NCBI GenBank assembly: GCA_937146805.1
Contig: CAKZRR010000029.1
Location: 1-47,430 of the forward strand
Source: an uncultured Owenweeksia sp.
GTDB taxonomy: Bacteria > Bacteroidota > Bacteroidia > Flavobacteriales > Schleiferiaceae
Length of the DNA stretch: 47,430 nt
Direction of reading: 5' to 3'
Shown: piece after piece, positions 33,365 through 41,660 of the stretch
How positions within the stretch are numbered: the stretch's first letter is position 1
How the letters are laid out: every line of letters starts with the position of its first letter
Notes under the pieces: generated by a model
Told to the model about the DNA's origin: nothing
The model's input: the letters and a program-made list of their open reading frames with translations, nothing else
Database searches by the model: none
Position numbers and translations under genes: made by a program

Positions 33365-33880
33365 TTACAACCATTCATATTCCTGCTCAGGCAATTCTTT
33401 GAATTCTGGACTCGACAAGATAATGCTATCAATAGTATGCAATACCTTATGGAGTCTAAAAGCATCTTCGCTTTCAAAGGTTTCTGTATTTCTTGTCCAA
33501 TTAATTTCAGTTTCTTTATTGTTGACTTTAAACTTTATGAAGTATGAAGGTTCTGGAGTCATCTCAATACTACTTTCTGGCTGGAAGTCTTTTGTGTAAT
33601 AGGATAGTTTGTATAGATTATATAGGTTCAGTAATTTACAATTAAACGCTTCGGGTATAAATAAAGTAGTATCAGCATTGAGTTCATTTTCTTTGAACGG
33701 GTTGATGAGCTTCTGAAGATATCCAGTCTGGCTGTTAAACTTGTACGAATTTGAACTTTCTACCGAAATTTCGAAATAAAAGTCACATTTCTCCTTTTCA
33801 AGCACACTATCTCTATTGTCACCTGTCCCACAGCCGATGATGACAAGTGCTATTATTGTTATTAAAATTAAGCTTCTCAT
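33365..33880 (-). CDS. Small lipoprotein of unknown function (block B)
   Basis: A 171-aa predicted lipoprotein with lipobox VIIGC (Cys about residue 17). The body has FYFEISVESSNSYKFNSQTG and YFIKFKVNNKETEINWTRN, two beta-rich stretches, and no recognised domain. Leader repeat R2 with a promoter box and hairpin lies directly upstream, and the start box GTTGTAGTGC is 8 nt before the ATG. The end box downstream (GTCACACAAC) matches imperfectly. Confidence 0.72.
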   Translation of the reverse strand: MRSLILITIIALVIIGCGTGDNRDSVLEKEKCDFYFEISVESSNSYKFNSQTGYLQKLINPFKENELNADTTLFIPEAFNCKLLNLYNLYKLSYYTKDFQPESSIEMTPEPSYFIKFKVNNKETEINWTRNTETFESEDAFRLHKVLHTIDSIILSSPEFKELPEQEYEWL

Positions 33881-33906
33881 TTTTTAATGCACTACAACAA
33901 GTTAGT

Positions 33907-33927
33907 AAACGTAACTCAGTTACGTTT
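33907..33927 (-). promoter_or_regulatory. Perfect hairpin in leader R2
   Basis: AAACGTAAC/GTTACGTTT around a 3-nt loop, identical to the one in R1 at 31531-31551. Confidence 0.6.
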
Positions 33928-33947
33928 ATATTTCCTTTATGCTGCCT

Positions 33948-33955
33948 CAAATATA
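33948..33955 (-). promoter_or_regulatory. Promoter -7 box in leader R2
   Basis: TATATTTG on the minus strand, 67 nt before the gene at 33365. Same sequence and place as in R1. Confidence 0.55.
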
Positions 33956-34182
33956 GCACATGTACATAATGTATTACATAAATAAACGGAGGTTTTTAAG
34001 TTTGGTAGTTTCTAAGTAAACACCTGAGGCTTTTTCTAACCAATCAGCTGGGGTTTAGACAGGCTAAATAACGGGGGGAAGATGATCCGCCTAAAAAACT
34101 TTTGGAGGCAACTGAGTGCGCTCTACAAGCACTTGGCTTTCACCTTTTCTTTTGTGGGTTTGGTGTAGTCATTTGTTGTTGG

Positions 34183-34617
34183 CTAGTTATTTGTTTTCAT
34201 TGTTTCAGTCCGTCTCATGTCCCTTTCATCTTGTTTGATAGGCACTAAACTCGAGTCGGTTATAAAATACATGTCAGTTAAAATTCCTTCCGTCATCTCA
34301 AATGGTTGTCCATTTAGGATTAGTGTATCCCTACGTTTTTTGTAGGTGTTTGTAAATGTGCAAGACCAATCAATGTGGCCGTAGGTTGCATAATATCTTT
34401 CACTGTCAATTAATTCAAGTCTTCCAATGTTATTCTGATCAGGGTAAATGGAGGCACTTAAGATGCTATTTCTAAGTTTAAAATTTCTCCAAGACGTCTT
34501 ACCCTGAAAAGTTGTGATAGAAACAATTATCACAATCAAGCTTGTCCAAACTCGAACGCTTCTATTTTTAGCTTTCTTTACGATTTTATATGTCTGCCTA
34601 GTGAGAAAAAAAGTCAA
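34183..34617 (-). CDS. C-terminal part of a membrane protein, probably split by a frameshift (block B)
   Basis: A 144-aa frame starting at TTG. It opens in a hydrophobic stretch (TFFLTRQTYKIVKKAK), has one clear membrane helix (WTSLIVIIVSITTF), then a soluble domain with LELIDSERYYATYGHIDWSC. No ATG start exists. The 52-aa frame just upstream ends in the middle of a hydrophobic helix (LLLLLILSI) with its TGA overlapping this TTG. A single -1 shift would join them into one 196-residue protein. Either it is a broken gene or an assembly error near the T tract, or two coupled genes. Confidence 0.55.
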   Translation of the reverse strand: MTFFLTRQTYKIVKKAKNRSVRVWTSLIVIIVSITTFQGKTSWRNFKLRNSILSASIYPDQNNIGRLELIDSERYYATYGHIDWSCTFTNTYKKRRDTLILNGQPFEMTEGILTDMYFITDSSLVPIKQDERDMRRTETMKTNN

Positions 34618-34772
34618 ATGGATAAAATCAATAACAGAAGTAAGTCTCTAAATCCATTGACTAGTCCATAGCAGGTATCTAAGCTACTATCGAAATAGAT
34701 AATTAGTCCGCACAAAATCAGAATAGAAATTGTCCATATGTACGTTCTGGTATTTTGTTTCGATTTGGTCAT
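34614..34772 (-). CDS. N-terminal part of the same split membrane protein (52 aa)
   Basis: An ATG-started frame of 52 residues with one full helix (YIWTISILILCGLIIYF) and a second truncated one (FRDLLLLLILSI). The stop overlaps the TTG of the next frame by 4 nt (TTGA). A possible start box GTTACCAAGG lies at 34804-34795, but I find no matching end box after 34183. Confidence 0.5.
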   Translation of the reverse strand: MTKSKQNTRTYIWTISILILCGLIIYFDSSLDTCYGLVNGFRDLLLLLILSI

Positions 34773-34914
34773 TTTTCTACTTAGTCACAATGCTCCTTGG
34801 TAACATTCTCTGCGTATTTAGCATACATGGCAGCAATACATAGGCTCCGCGTTTATTTACATTAACATATTAGGCTTACGTTTTACAGGTGAGGAAGGTA
34901 CTAAGAAAAAGAAA

Positions 34915-34940
34915 GGGTACCTAGCAAAAGCAAGGCACCC
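34915..34940 (-). terminator. Intrinsic terminator of rho
   Basis: GGGTGCC pairs with GGTACCC (one G-U) around a 12-nt loop, followed by TTTCTTTTTCTT on the minus strand. It lies 43 nt past the rho stop. Confidence 0.7.
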
Positions 34941-34947
34941 TCCAATA

Positions 34948-34986
34948 AAGACTTTCAAAATAAAATAGTAGTAAAGGCAATTTTTA
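34948..34986. repeat. Dispersed AT-rich repeat, copy 5 (no cassette side)
   Basis: AAGACTTTCAAAATAAAATA and AAAGGCAATTTTTAG match the family. The match stops at the rho stop codon, and the CACAGTTCTTTG part is absent. This is the only copy with no cassette-like unit joined to it. Confidence 0.7.
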
Positions 34987-36738
34987 GCCGTTCATAGACA
35001 CTAAAAACTCTAAGTTATCTTTTGTTCTGCTCATCCTATCTTGTAAAAACTCCATAGCTTCTATAGGGTTCATATCCGCAAGGTGGCGTCTTAAAATCCA
35101 CATGCGTTGCAAAGTTTCTTTATCTAGTAAGAGGTCTTCTTTACGAGTTCCGCTGCTTACCAAGTCAATAGCAGGCCAAATTCTACGGTTGGCAATTTTT
35201 CTATCCAACTGCATTTCCATGTTACCAGTTCCTTTAAACTCTTCAAAAATTACTTCATCCATTTTTGAACCGGTATCGGTTAAGGCAGTAGCCAAAATAG
35301 TTAAAGAACCTCCGTTTTCAATTTTACGTGCGGCTCCAAAAAAGCGTTTTGGCTTGTGTAGTGCGTTGGCATCTACACCACCCGAAAGCACCTTGCCCGA
35401 AGCAGGAGATACGGTGTTATAGGCTCTTGCCAAACGAGTAATAGAATCTAAAAGGATAATTACATCGTGACCACATTCGGTCATACGCTTGGCTTTTTCC
35501 AATACAATATTAGCTACACGTACATGTCTTTCGGCTGGCTCATCAAAGGTAGAAGCAATTACTTCGGCATTTACGCTGCGCGCCATATCGGTAACTTCCT
35601 CTGGGCGTTCATCAATGAGCAAAATAATCATGTAAGCCTCTGGGTGGTTGGCAGCTATAGCGTTGGCTACTTCTTTAAGTAAGGTAGTTTTACCCGTTTT
35701 TGGTTGCGCTACAATAAGCCCACGTTGGCCTTTACCAATCGGTGAAAACAAATCAATAGTACGTGTACTAATAGTACCTGCTTTACCGGTTAGGTTAAAT
35801 TTTTCTTCTGGAAAAAGAGGGGTAAGGTGCTCAAAGGCAACGCGGTCTCTTACAAAATCGGGGGCTCTACCGTTAATTTTATCAACCTTAACCAATGGGA
35901 AGTATTTTTCACCTTCTTTAGGTGGTCTAACATGTCCGCGTACGGTATCTCCGGTTTTTAAACCAAACAATTTTACTTGCGATTGCGATAGGTAAATATC
36001 GTCAGGTGAATTTAAATAGTTGTAATCCGATGAACGTAAAAAGCCATAGCCATCAGGCATCATTTCTAATACACCTTCGCTAATTATCTCGCCATCAAAC
36101 TCATACTCTTTGGGTCTGTTTTTTTGTTGGTTCGGGTTGTTTTCGTTGCGCTTTCTATCGTTGCGCTGGTTTCTGTCGTTTCGATCATTATTACGCTCTA
36201 GGCGCTCATTACGCTCTTTTCTTTCTGGGCGGTCTCCTTTGTTTTGCTCGCTGCGAGGAGTTCGTTCCTTATTGGCATCTGTGCGGGGCTCGCGTGGTTC
36301 GTTACGCTCTGGTCTTTTAGCACGTTCTGGGCGTTCTCCTCTGCGCTCTTGGGTAGGTTTTGTTACATCAGCACCATCGCTGGTTTTAGCATCACCTTCC
36401 TTTTTTTCGGGTTCGGCAGTAGCAGCCTCGGTATTTGTCTTTGGCCTATCGTCTTTTCTTTCAGGTCTTCTGTTGGGCCTAGGAGTTCTTCTTTCTTTAG
36501 GTTCTTCTTTTTTGTCGCTTGTTTTTGCTTCGGGCGAAGCGGGCGCCTTAGCGGTAGGCTCAGTTGGGTTGCTATCAGCGGTTTTCACTACAGCTTGTGG
36601 GTTTACAGCTTGAAAATCAAGTATTTTGTAAACCAATTCCTGTTTGTTAAGTGATTTATACTTGGGAAGTTTTACGCTTTCAGCAATGTCTTTTAACTCA
36701 GGTAACTTTTTACCTTTCAGTTCGTCAATGTCGTACAT
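34984..36738 (-). CDS. rho: Transcription termination factor Rho
   Basis: A 584-aa hexameric RNA-dependent ATPase that ends transcription. The Rho N domain covers about 1-45 ([20 protein letters not shown]). A long disordered insert rich in Arg, Asn, Glu and Lys spans about 55-210, as usual in Bacteroidota. The RNA-binding cold-shock-like domain is about 215-290 ([20 protein letters not shown]). The ATPase core has Walker [11 protein letters not shown], Walker [17 protein letters not shown] and GGVDANAL. The start is the ATG at 36738. A longer in-frame reading from 36933 has no Rho homology. Confidence 0.96.
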   Translation of the reverse strand: MYDIDELKGKKLPELKDIAESVKLPKYKSLNKQELVYKILDFQAVNPQAVVKTADSNPTEPTAKAPASPEAKTSDKKEEPKERRTPRPNRRPERKDDRPKTNTEAATAEPEKKEGDAKTSDGADVTKPTQERRGERPERAKRPERNEPREPRTDANKERTPRSEQNKGDRPERKERNERLERNNDRNDRNQRNDRKRNENNPNQQKNRPKEYEFDGEIISEGVLEMMPDGYGFLRSSDYNYLNSPDDIYLSQSQVKLFGLKTGDTVRGHVRPPKEGEKYFPLVKVDKINGRAPDFVRDRVAFEHLTPLFPEEKFNLTGKAGTISTRTIDLFSPIGKGQRGLIVAQPKTGKTTLLKEVANAIAANHPEAYMIILLIDERPEEVTDMARSVNAEVIASTFDEPAERHVRVANIVLEKAKRMTECGHDVIILLDSITRLARAYNTVSPASGKVLSGGVDANALHKPKRFFGAARKIENGGSLTILATALTDTGSKMDEVIFEEFKGTGNMEMQLDRKIANRRIWPAIDLVSSGTRKEDLLLDKETLQRMWILRRHLADMNPIEAMEFLQDRMSRTKDNLEFLVSMNG

Positions 36739-36931
36739 TAAAAATGGGGTGTTATAAAAATAAGATCTATTCGGTAGAAATAAAATTCTAAAATCTGAGG
36801 TGGGTAACAGAGAAAATCTCCGTGGAAACGAACGCTTTACAAACGCGTTGTGGGGCAATATTACAAATAATTGAATTACCGTAAATGGCTTACGGCATTT
36901 TTTATGAACTTTGGCCGCAAATAAATCCTTC

Positions 36932-37336
36932 ATGATTCAAAGAATCCAGTCTATTTACCTTTTTTTGGCGGCCATCGTAAGCGGGGGGCTTATGTTTTTG
37001 TTTCCCCTTTTTGTGCAAGATGGTAACATCCGTAATTTAAGCTCCGAACCTGTTTTTATGGCTATTGCCATAGGTGCTACCTTACTTTCGTTATTCGCTA
37101 TTTTTCAATTTAAAAAACGACAATTGCAGGTAGTGCTAAGCCGTTTGGCGGTTATTTTAAATTTTGTTGTTTTTGGACTAATGATTTACCATTATTTTCA
37201 GCTTAAAAAGCTGGGAGAAACGGAGATGGGTATGGCGGTGTTTTTTCCGCTGGCAGCGGTAATCTTATTAGTGTTGGCTAGTAAGGCTATCTTAAAGGAT
37301 GAAATGAAAATTCGTGCTGCCGATCGTTTTCGCTAG
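36932..37336 (+). CDS. DUF4293 family membrane protein
   Basis: A 134-aa integral membrane protein with four helices. The start [14 protein letters not shown] is characteristic of the Bacteroidota-specific DUF4293 family, so the ATG at 36932 is preferred to 36911. The C-terminus is basic (KIRAADRFR). Function unknown. It is divergent from rho, an arrangement often seen in this phylum. Confidence 0.9.
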   Translation: MIQRIQSIYLFLAAIVSGGLMFLFPLFVQDGNIRNLSSEPVFMAIAIGATLLSLFAIFQFKKRQLQVVLSRLAVILNFVVFGLMIYHYFQLKKLGETEMGMAVFFPLAAVILLVLASKAILKDEMKIRAADRFR

Positions 37337-37342
37337 TGAAAA

Positions 37343-38029
37343 CTAGTTTTTATCACGCAAAAATTTAGCTACGCTGCGGTGGTAGGCGTCAATAGCATTT
37401 TCATGCAAACCAGGGTAAAGGTGTCTATCTCTAAACTTAGAATGACTTTTAAAATAGGTTTGATGAATTATTTGGGTGCCTCCATTAGCCATAGGTACTA
37501 GCTTGATGGATTGCGATCCTTTGGATTTGCCATCTTGTAAATAACAGATTTGAAGTTGATGCTGGTTGCTATCTACCTGAGTTACTTTTTGCCCAACGGC
37601 TATTTTTAAAAAGCCCCCCATGAGTCGTAAATTCCAGAAAATAATTTGCCCTTCCGTCATTTCTTCAAATGAAGAGTTGCCATAAAAAAGCTCATCCTTC
37701 ACTTCCACATACATCAATCCAAACTGGATTTTACCCCTTTTTTGAACCGCTAAGGTTGGGTTTTGCCTTGTGTAGGCCCACCAAACCTTTTCTATAGACT
37801 CGGTTAAACTGTATGTTTTGGTATGAAACGAGTAAGTAGAACTGTCATCGGTAGCGTAGCAATGGGTGTTTAAATCCTTAAAATCGTTGGATGTATTGAG
37901 TTGATTTTGTTGCAGAAGTTTTACCACCTTTTTTTGGGGTACACGCTGCCAGTGTATACTGTCGCTTTGAGCAACCAGGTTGTTGCAAAAACTAAATGCA
38001 ACAAACAGTAATCCGATTATTTTAAACAT
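37343..38029 (-). CDS. Exported protein of unknown function
   Basis: A 228-aa protein with a signal peptide ending NNLVAQ (about residue 20), so it is periplasmic or secreted. No domain is recognised. SIEKVWWAYTRQNPTLAVQ, YVEVKDELFYGNSSFEEM and YHRSVAKFLRDKN suggest a compact alpha/beta protein. I wondered about a SRPBCC or START-like fold from the VWWAYTR and TQIIHQTYF segments, but this is weak. The start is the ATG at 38029, which gives a normal signal peptide. Confidence 0.65.
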   Translation of the reverse strand: MFKIIGLLFVAFSFCNNLVAQSDSIHWQRVPQKKVVKLLQQNQLNTSNDFKDLNTHCYATDDSSTYSFHTKTYSLTESIEKVWWAYTRQNPTLAVQKRGKIQFGLMYVEVKDELFYGNSSFEEMTEGQIIFWNLRLMGGFLKIAVGQKVTQVDSNQHQLQICYLQDGKSKGSQSIKLVPMANGGTQIIHQTYFKSHSKFRDRHLYPGLHENAIDAYHRSVAKFLRDKN

Positions 38030-38096
38030 ATTCTTCAATACCACCAAATTAGGTTTGGAGCCGCAAATCTAACAAGCATACATAAAAGATTCAATT

Positions 38097-39530
38097 TCAC
38101 TGAACCAGTTTTTTAATTTTAACATTAAAAATCGCGAATAGCAAGGTCATAAAGGGGCTTATTAAATTAAAGAAAGCATAGGGTACATAAGCCATGGTAT
38201 CTACATTTAAAATACCAGATTGATAGGCACCACAAGTGTTCCAAGGTACCAAAACAGAAGTAACGGTTCCGCTGTCCTCCAAAGTTCTACTCAGGTTTTC
38301 GGGAGCTAACCCAGCGTCCTTATAAGCATCTGCATACATGCGGCCGGGCAGCACAATAGCCAAATATTGATCGGATGCTGTAACATTTACAAAAACACAG
38401 GTGCCAGCAGTTGTGGCTATTAGTGAGGCGGTGCCTTTGGCTAATTTTAACAGGTTACGGCTAATACATTGTAAAAAACCACCGGCTTCCATGGCGCCTC
38501 CAAATATCATGGCGGTAATAACTAACAAAACAGTACTCCACATTCCAAACATGCCTCCAGTTTCGAGTAATGAACTTAATACTGGGTGCTGGGCCGGGTA
38601 GCTTACATCTATAGTAAAGGAATTCATTATTAAGCGGTACGTGCTTTGCCAGGTAAGGGCATTTGATTCGCTTAAGGTTAGCATTAAATCACTCTGAAAC
38701 AATAAAGCAAAAATACCACCAATAAGGGTTCCGGCAAGTATAGCTGGTAAAGCGGGTGTTTTTAAAACGATTAAACCTATCACGGAAAGGGGCACCAAAA
38801 ACAGCCAAGGGCTAATATTAAAAAGGCTATCGAGTTCGGATAAAATTGGTTGTAATTGGCTTAAATCACCGTTGGAAGTTTGGTTCCAACTTAAAAAACT
38901 AAAAATAATAAGAGCCAATACAAATGAAGGTACCGTTGTGTAAAGCATGTACTTAATATGGGTAAACAAATCGGTGCCGGCCATGCTGGGTGCTAAATTG
39001 GTGGTATCACTCAAGGGCGATATTTTATCGCCAAAATAGGCTCCTGATATAACGGCTCCGGCCGCCATGGCACTGGAAATTTGCATAGCATCGCCAATAC
39101 CTACTAACGCAATACCTACTGTGGCCGTGGTACCCCAGCTGCTGCCTGTGGCTAGTGATACTAATGCACAGATAATGGCAGTGGCAGGTAAAAATATTGC
39201 GGGATTGAGCAATTGAAGTCCGTAATAAATCATGGTAGGTATTACCCCGCTCAGCATCCAAACTCCTGCTAAAGAGCCAATTAGTAATAGTATAAGCAGG
39301 GCGGGTACTGTATTGGCAATAGACTTTTTAATGCCTTCCATGATTTGATCATAACTCACTCCATTTCGGATAGCAAGCAAAGCCGTTAGCGCTCCTGAAA
39401 GTAAGAGGATGTATTGGTTGGGGCCGCCCAGTGCATCATCGCCAAAAACGCCTACTACATTTAGGCTAAGCATGGTAATTAAAAAAAATACGGGGATAAG
39501 CGATAGAATAAGGCTGGGCTCTTTCTTCAT
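38097..39530 (-). CDS. nhaC: NhaC-type Na+/H+ antiporter
   Basis: A 477-aa membrane transporter with 11-12 helices that would exchange Na+ for H+. Conserved signatures are LATGSSWGTTATVGIALVGIG, GAVISGAYFGDKISPLSDTTNLAP and NVTASDQYLAIVLPGRMYAD. The paired GDKISPLSDTT and TASDQY motifs are typical of NhaC. Length is normal. It stands alone, with no regulator beside it. Confidence 0.92.
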   Translation of the reverse strand: MKKEPSLILSLIPVFFLITMLSLNVVGVFGDDALGGPNQYILLLSGALTALLAIRNGVSYDQIMEGIKKSIANTVPALLILLLIGSLAGVWMLSGVIPTMIYYGLQLLNPAIFLPATAIICALVSLATGSSWGTTATVGIALVGIGDAMQISSAMAAGAVISGAYFGDKISPLSDTTNLAPSMAGTDLFTHIKYMLYTTVPSFVLALIIFSFLSWNQTSNGDLSQLQPILSELDSLFNISPWLFLVPLSVIGLIVLKTPALPAILAGTLIGGIFALLFQSDLMLTLSESNALTWQSTYRLIMNSFTIDVSYPAQHPVLSSLLETGGMFGMWSTVLLVITAMIFGGAMEAGGFLQCISRNLLKLAKGTASLIATTAGTCVFVNVTASDQYLAIVLPGRMYADAYKDAGLAPENLSRTLEDSGTVTSVLVPWNTCGAYQSGILNVDTMAYVPYAFFNLISPFMTLLFAIFNVKIKKLVQ

Positions 39531-39597
39531 GAAAAGGGAAACATTAAGTTGTGCAGTTTACGAAGAAAATGGCAGTTAAAAAACTGGACTCTTTTTC

Positions 39598-40170
39598 TTA
39601 AAAATGAAGTAACTCTTGAGCCACCAAATGAGTAGGTAAGCCCATTACCGTAAAGTAAGAACCTTCAATTTTTTCGATTCCCCACATGCCAATCCATTCC
39701 TGAATGCCGTAGGCTCCTGCTTTGTCAAAAGGTTGGTAATGTGTAATGTAATGCTCAATTTCTTGTTCAGATAATTTTTTAAACTGGACTAATGTGCTGT
39801 CACTTTTGCAAACGGTTTTATCCTGCGAAAGCAGACAAAAAGCCGTAATTACTTGATGACTTTGCCCACTTAACTTTTGCAGCATTTCTCGCGCTTCGCT
39901 TTCGTTTGAAGCTTTGGCCAACGATTCGCCATTAAGCCAAACCACGGTATCTGAGCAAAGCACCATTTGATTTGAGTTTAAAACGGAACTAAATGCTTGT
40001 GCCTTTTTTAGCGCCAGGTATTCTGCAATGGCAGCTCCTTGCAAATGCGAAGGGTAGTTTTCTTCTATCTCTTGTGTTTGAACGGTAAATTCAAAACCTA
40101 AATCGCGCAGTAATTGCTGCCTACGTGGCGATTTGCTACCTAAAACAAGTTGCTTTTTTGTATTGAACAT
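39598..40170 (-). CDS. maf: Maf-like nucleotide pyrophosphatase
   Basis: A 190-aa protein that would hydrolyse non-canonical or modified NTPs to the monophosphate, a house-cleaning role. It starts LVLGSKSPRRQQLLRDLGF, has EIEENYP, a catalytic Asp in VLCSDTVVWLNG and KAGAYGIQEWIG near the end, matching the Maf/YhdE family. It is the last gene of the four-gene unit starting at 42396, 4 nt after the UbiA-like gene. Confidence 0.93.
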   Translation of the reverse strand: MFNTKKQLVLGSKSPRRQQLLRDLGFEFTVQTQEIEENYPSHLQGAAIAEYLALKKAQAFSSVLNSNQMVLCSDTVVWLNGESLAKASNESEAREMLQKLSGQSHQVITAFCLLSQDKTVCKSDSTLVQFKKLSEQEIEHYITHYQPFDKAGAYGIQEWIGMWGIEKIEGSYFTVMGLPTHLVAQELLHF

Positions 40171-40174
40171 TTCT

Positions 40175-41122
40175 TTAGGTCATGGCTAATTTATAGGCAA
40201 ATGAAAACACTACCATGGTCATTATACCCGTGAGCATAATAAGCTTTAGTAAGCCGCTGGCCTTTTTAAACGTCTTTTTACTCGGAGCGAGCATCATTAG
40301 CCATAAAAAGTAAAGAATGGGTAAGCAAACAAAGCCCAAAATGTAGCCAAAAGAAATCCAATCTTCACCAGCTAAAAAATAAGTAAAGTAGGCGGTAAAG
40401 GTGAGTAGTACAACACCCAATGCAATTAAAACAAACCGAATATTGCTAGCGCCTAAAACTACAGCCAAGGTTTGATAGCCTTGATTTTTGTCTCCTTTTA
40501 TATCCTCGGCATCTTTGGTTATTTCACGAATAAAGTTCACAAAAAAGGCAAAGCAAGCATAGCCTACAATAAATTGAAATACCGAACCTACCATCTCAGC
40601 ATTATCCGGGTTTCCTGCTGGTAAAACATCAAAAACACCCACCAATAAAACGGGCAAAGCGGTTAAAAGTGAGACAATTAAATTTCCTATAAGCACTCGT
40701 TTTTTTAAATCAACCGCGTATAAGTAGAGGAGTACGGCAGCTACAACGGGCAGCAGAGCAAGGTTTTCCATACCTGCGGCACGGGCTACCCAATAACCGG
40801 TTACTAAAGCCATTACATTTAAAATACCGTAAAAAATCCATGCTGCTTTTTCACTCAGCGAGCTGCCAATAACCCTTCGTTTGGGTTTGTTTTGTTCATC
40901 TACCTCTTGATCAAAAATATCGTTCACCACATATCCGGCTGCGGCCAAACAAATGCTACACCATACGCCCATAAAAAAATCGAAACGGCTAAGCACATGA
41001 GGTATCTCTATAAAATTATCAGGCAAAAGCTGTAACTCTATCATAACCATACGTATGAGGTACTGTACCAACGCAATGATTAATAGATTTTGCCAGCGAA
41101 TAAGTTTTAATATCTGCATCAT
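40175..41122 (-). CDS. UbiA family prenyltransferase (geranylgeranylglycerol-phosphate type)
   Basis: A 315-aa membrane enzyme with eight or nine helices that joins a prenyl chain to an acceptor. The two Asp-rich motifs are NDIFDQEVDEQNKP (about 67) and DAEDIKGDKNQG (about 205), which bind Mg and diphosphate. In Bacteroidota such genes are often annotated as geranylgeranylglycerol-phosphate geranylgeranyltransferase; quinone roles are also possible. It follows the HAD gene by 4 nt. Confidence 0.87.
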   Translation of the reverse strand: MMQILKLIRWQNLLIIALVQYLIRMVMIELQLLPDNFIEIPHVLSRFDFFMGVWCSICLAAAGYVVNDIFDQEVDEQNKPKRRVIGSSLSEKAAWIFYGILNVMALVTGYWVARAAGMENLALLPVVAAVLLYLYAVDLKKRVLIGNLIVSLLTALPVLLVGVFDVLPAGNPDNAEMVGSVFQFIVGYACFAFFVNFIREITKDAEDIKGDKNQGYQTLAVVLGASNIRFVLIALGVVLLTFTAYFTYFLAGEDWISFGYILGFVCLPILYFLWLMMLAPSKKTFKKASGLLKLIMLTGIMTMVVFSFAYKLAMT

Positions 41123-41126
41123 AGGT

Positions 41127-41660
41127 TTACCATTTCAAATCGTTAGCTAGCATCCAATTTTCTTGTACCTTAAGGGTTTGCTCAATTACATCACGCACAC
41201 AACCTTTGCCACCTTTTTGGCTTGAAACGTAGTTAGAAATACCTTTAATTTCGGCAGCACCATTGCTAGGTGTAGCACCAACACCGGCCCATTCAATAAG
41301 CTTATAATCAGGAAGGTCGTCTCCCATATACAATATGTTTTCGGCTTTCAAGTTTTGATGCTCGTAAACAGCTAGCAGGTCTTTCCAGGCCTCCGTTTTA
41401 TCATACTGACTCATGTAAATATCGGTGATTCCCATTTGTTGTAAACGGCTTTTTACACCGTCACAGTGTCCACCCGAAATTACCGCGACCACATAGCCCT
41501 TTTTTACCGCTAATTGCAGCGCATAGCCGTCCTTGCTATTTAAATTTCGTAATGGTTGACCCGTTTCAGATACCTGAAATTGTCCATTGGTAAGTACCCC
41601 GTCCATATCAAAAACAAAGGCTTTAATTTGAGGTAATAGTTCTTTATAACTTTTCGTCAT
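41127..41660 (-). CDS. kdsC: HAD-family phosphatase, KdsC-like
   Basis: A 177-aa HAD subclass III hydrolase. The catalytic nucleophile and acid are D18 and D20 (FVFDMDGVLTNG). NLNSKDGYALQLAVKKGY, VISGG, YMGDDLPDYKLIEWAGVGATP and SNGAAEIK match 3-deoxy-D-manno-octulosonate 8-phosphate phosphatase, which acts in lipid A core synthesis. The start overlaps the preceding gene by 17 bp. The exact substrate is inferred from motifs only. Confidence 0.88.
   Translation of the reverse strand: MTKSYKELLPQIKAFVFDMDGVLTNGQFQVSETGQPLRNLNSKDGYALQLAVKKGYVVAVISGGHCDGVKSRLQQMGITDIYMSQYDKTEAWKDLLAVYEHQNLKAENILYMGDDLPDYKLIEWAGVGATPSNGAAEIKGISNYVSSQKGGKGCVRDVIEQTLKVQENWMLANDLKW

Larger units (their letters stand above)
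33889..34165 (-). repeat. Leader repeat R2 (with promoter and hairpin)
   Basis: The partner of R1. Identical blocks in order are AAGTGCT, AAACCCCAGC, GGTGTTTACTTAGAAACTAC, TTTATGTAATACATTATG, TATATTTG, GGAAATATAAACGT and the hairpin. It ends at the start box GTTGTAGTGC (33898-33889). R1 and R2 precede unrelated genes, so the leader rather than the gene is what is shared. Confidence 0.85.
34891..34986 (-). repeat. rho 3' flank, source or copy of the 31857 repeat
   Basis: Closely matches 31857-31957. It begins inside the rho stop codon region (CTAAAAATTGCC on the minus strand) and includes the rho terminator hairpin. Because the rho gene is attached here, this is the likely original. Confidence 0.75.

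Noticed and set aside
31513-34165. R1 and R2 as a two-unit CRISPR or a tandem transposon pair
   Set aside because: Each copy is about 250 bp, there are only two, 2 kb apart, with genes rather than short spacers between them. No transposase or end repeats belong to them.
34795-34804. GTTACCAAGG as start box of the split membrane-protein unit
   Set aside because: No matching CCTTGGTAAC lies after the gene at 34183; the end there reads GCCAACAAC. I do not count it as a supported pair.
36110-36613. Long plus-strand frame rich in Ser, Leu, Arg and Phe opposite the rho gene
   Set aside because: It is the antisense of the Arg/Asn/Glu-rich Rho insert. The composition explains its open length, and no start signal or family pattern supports it.
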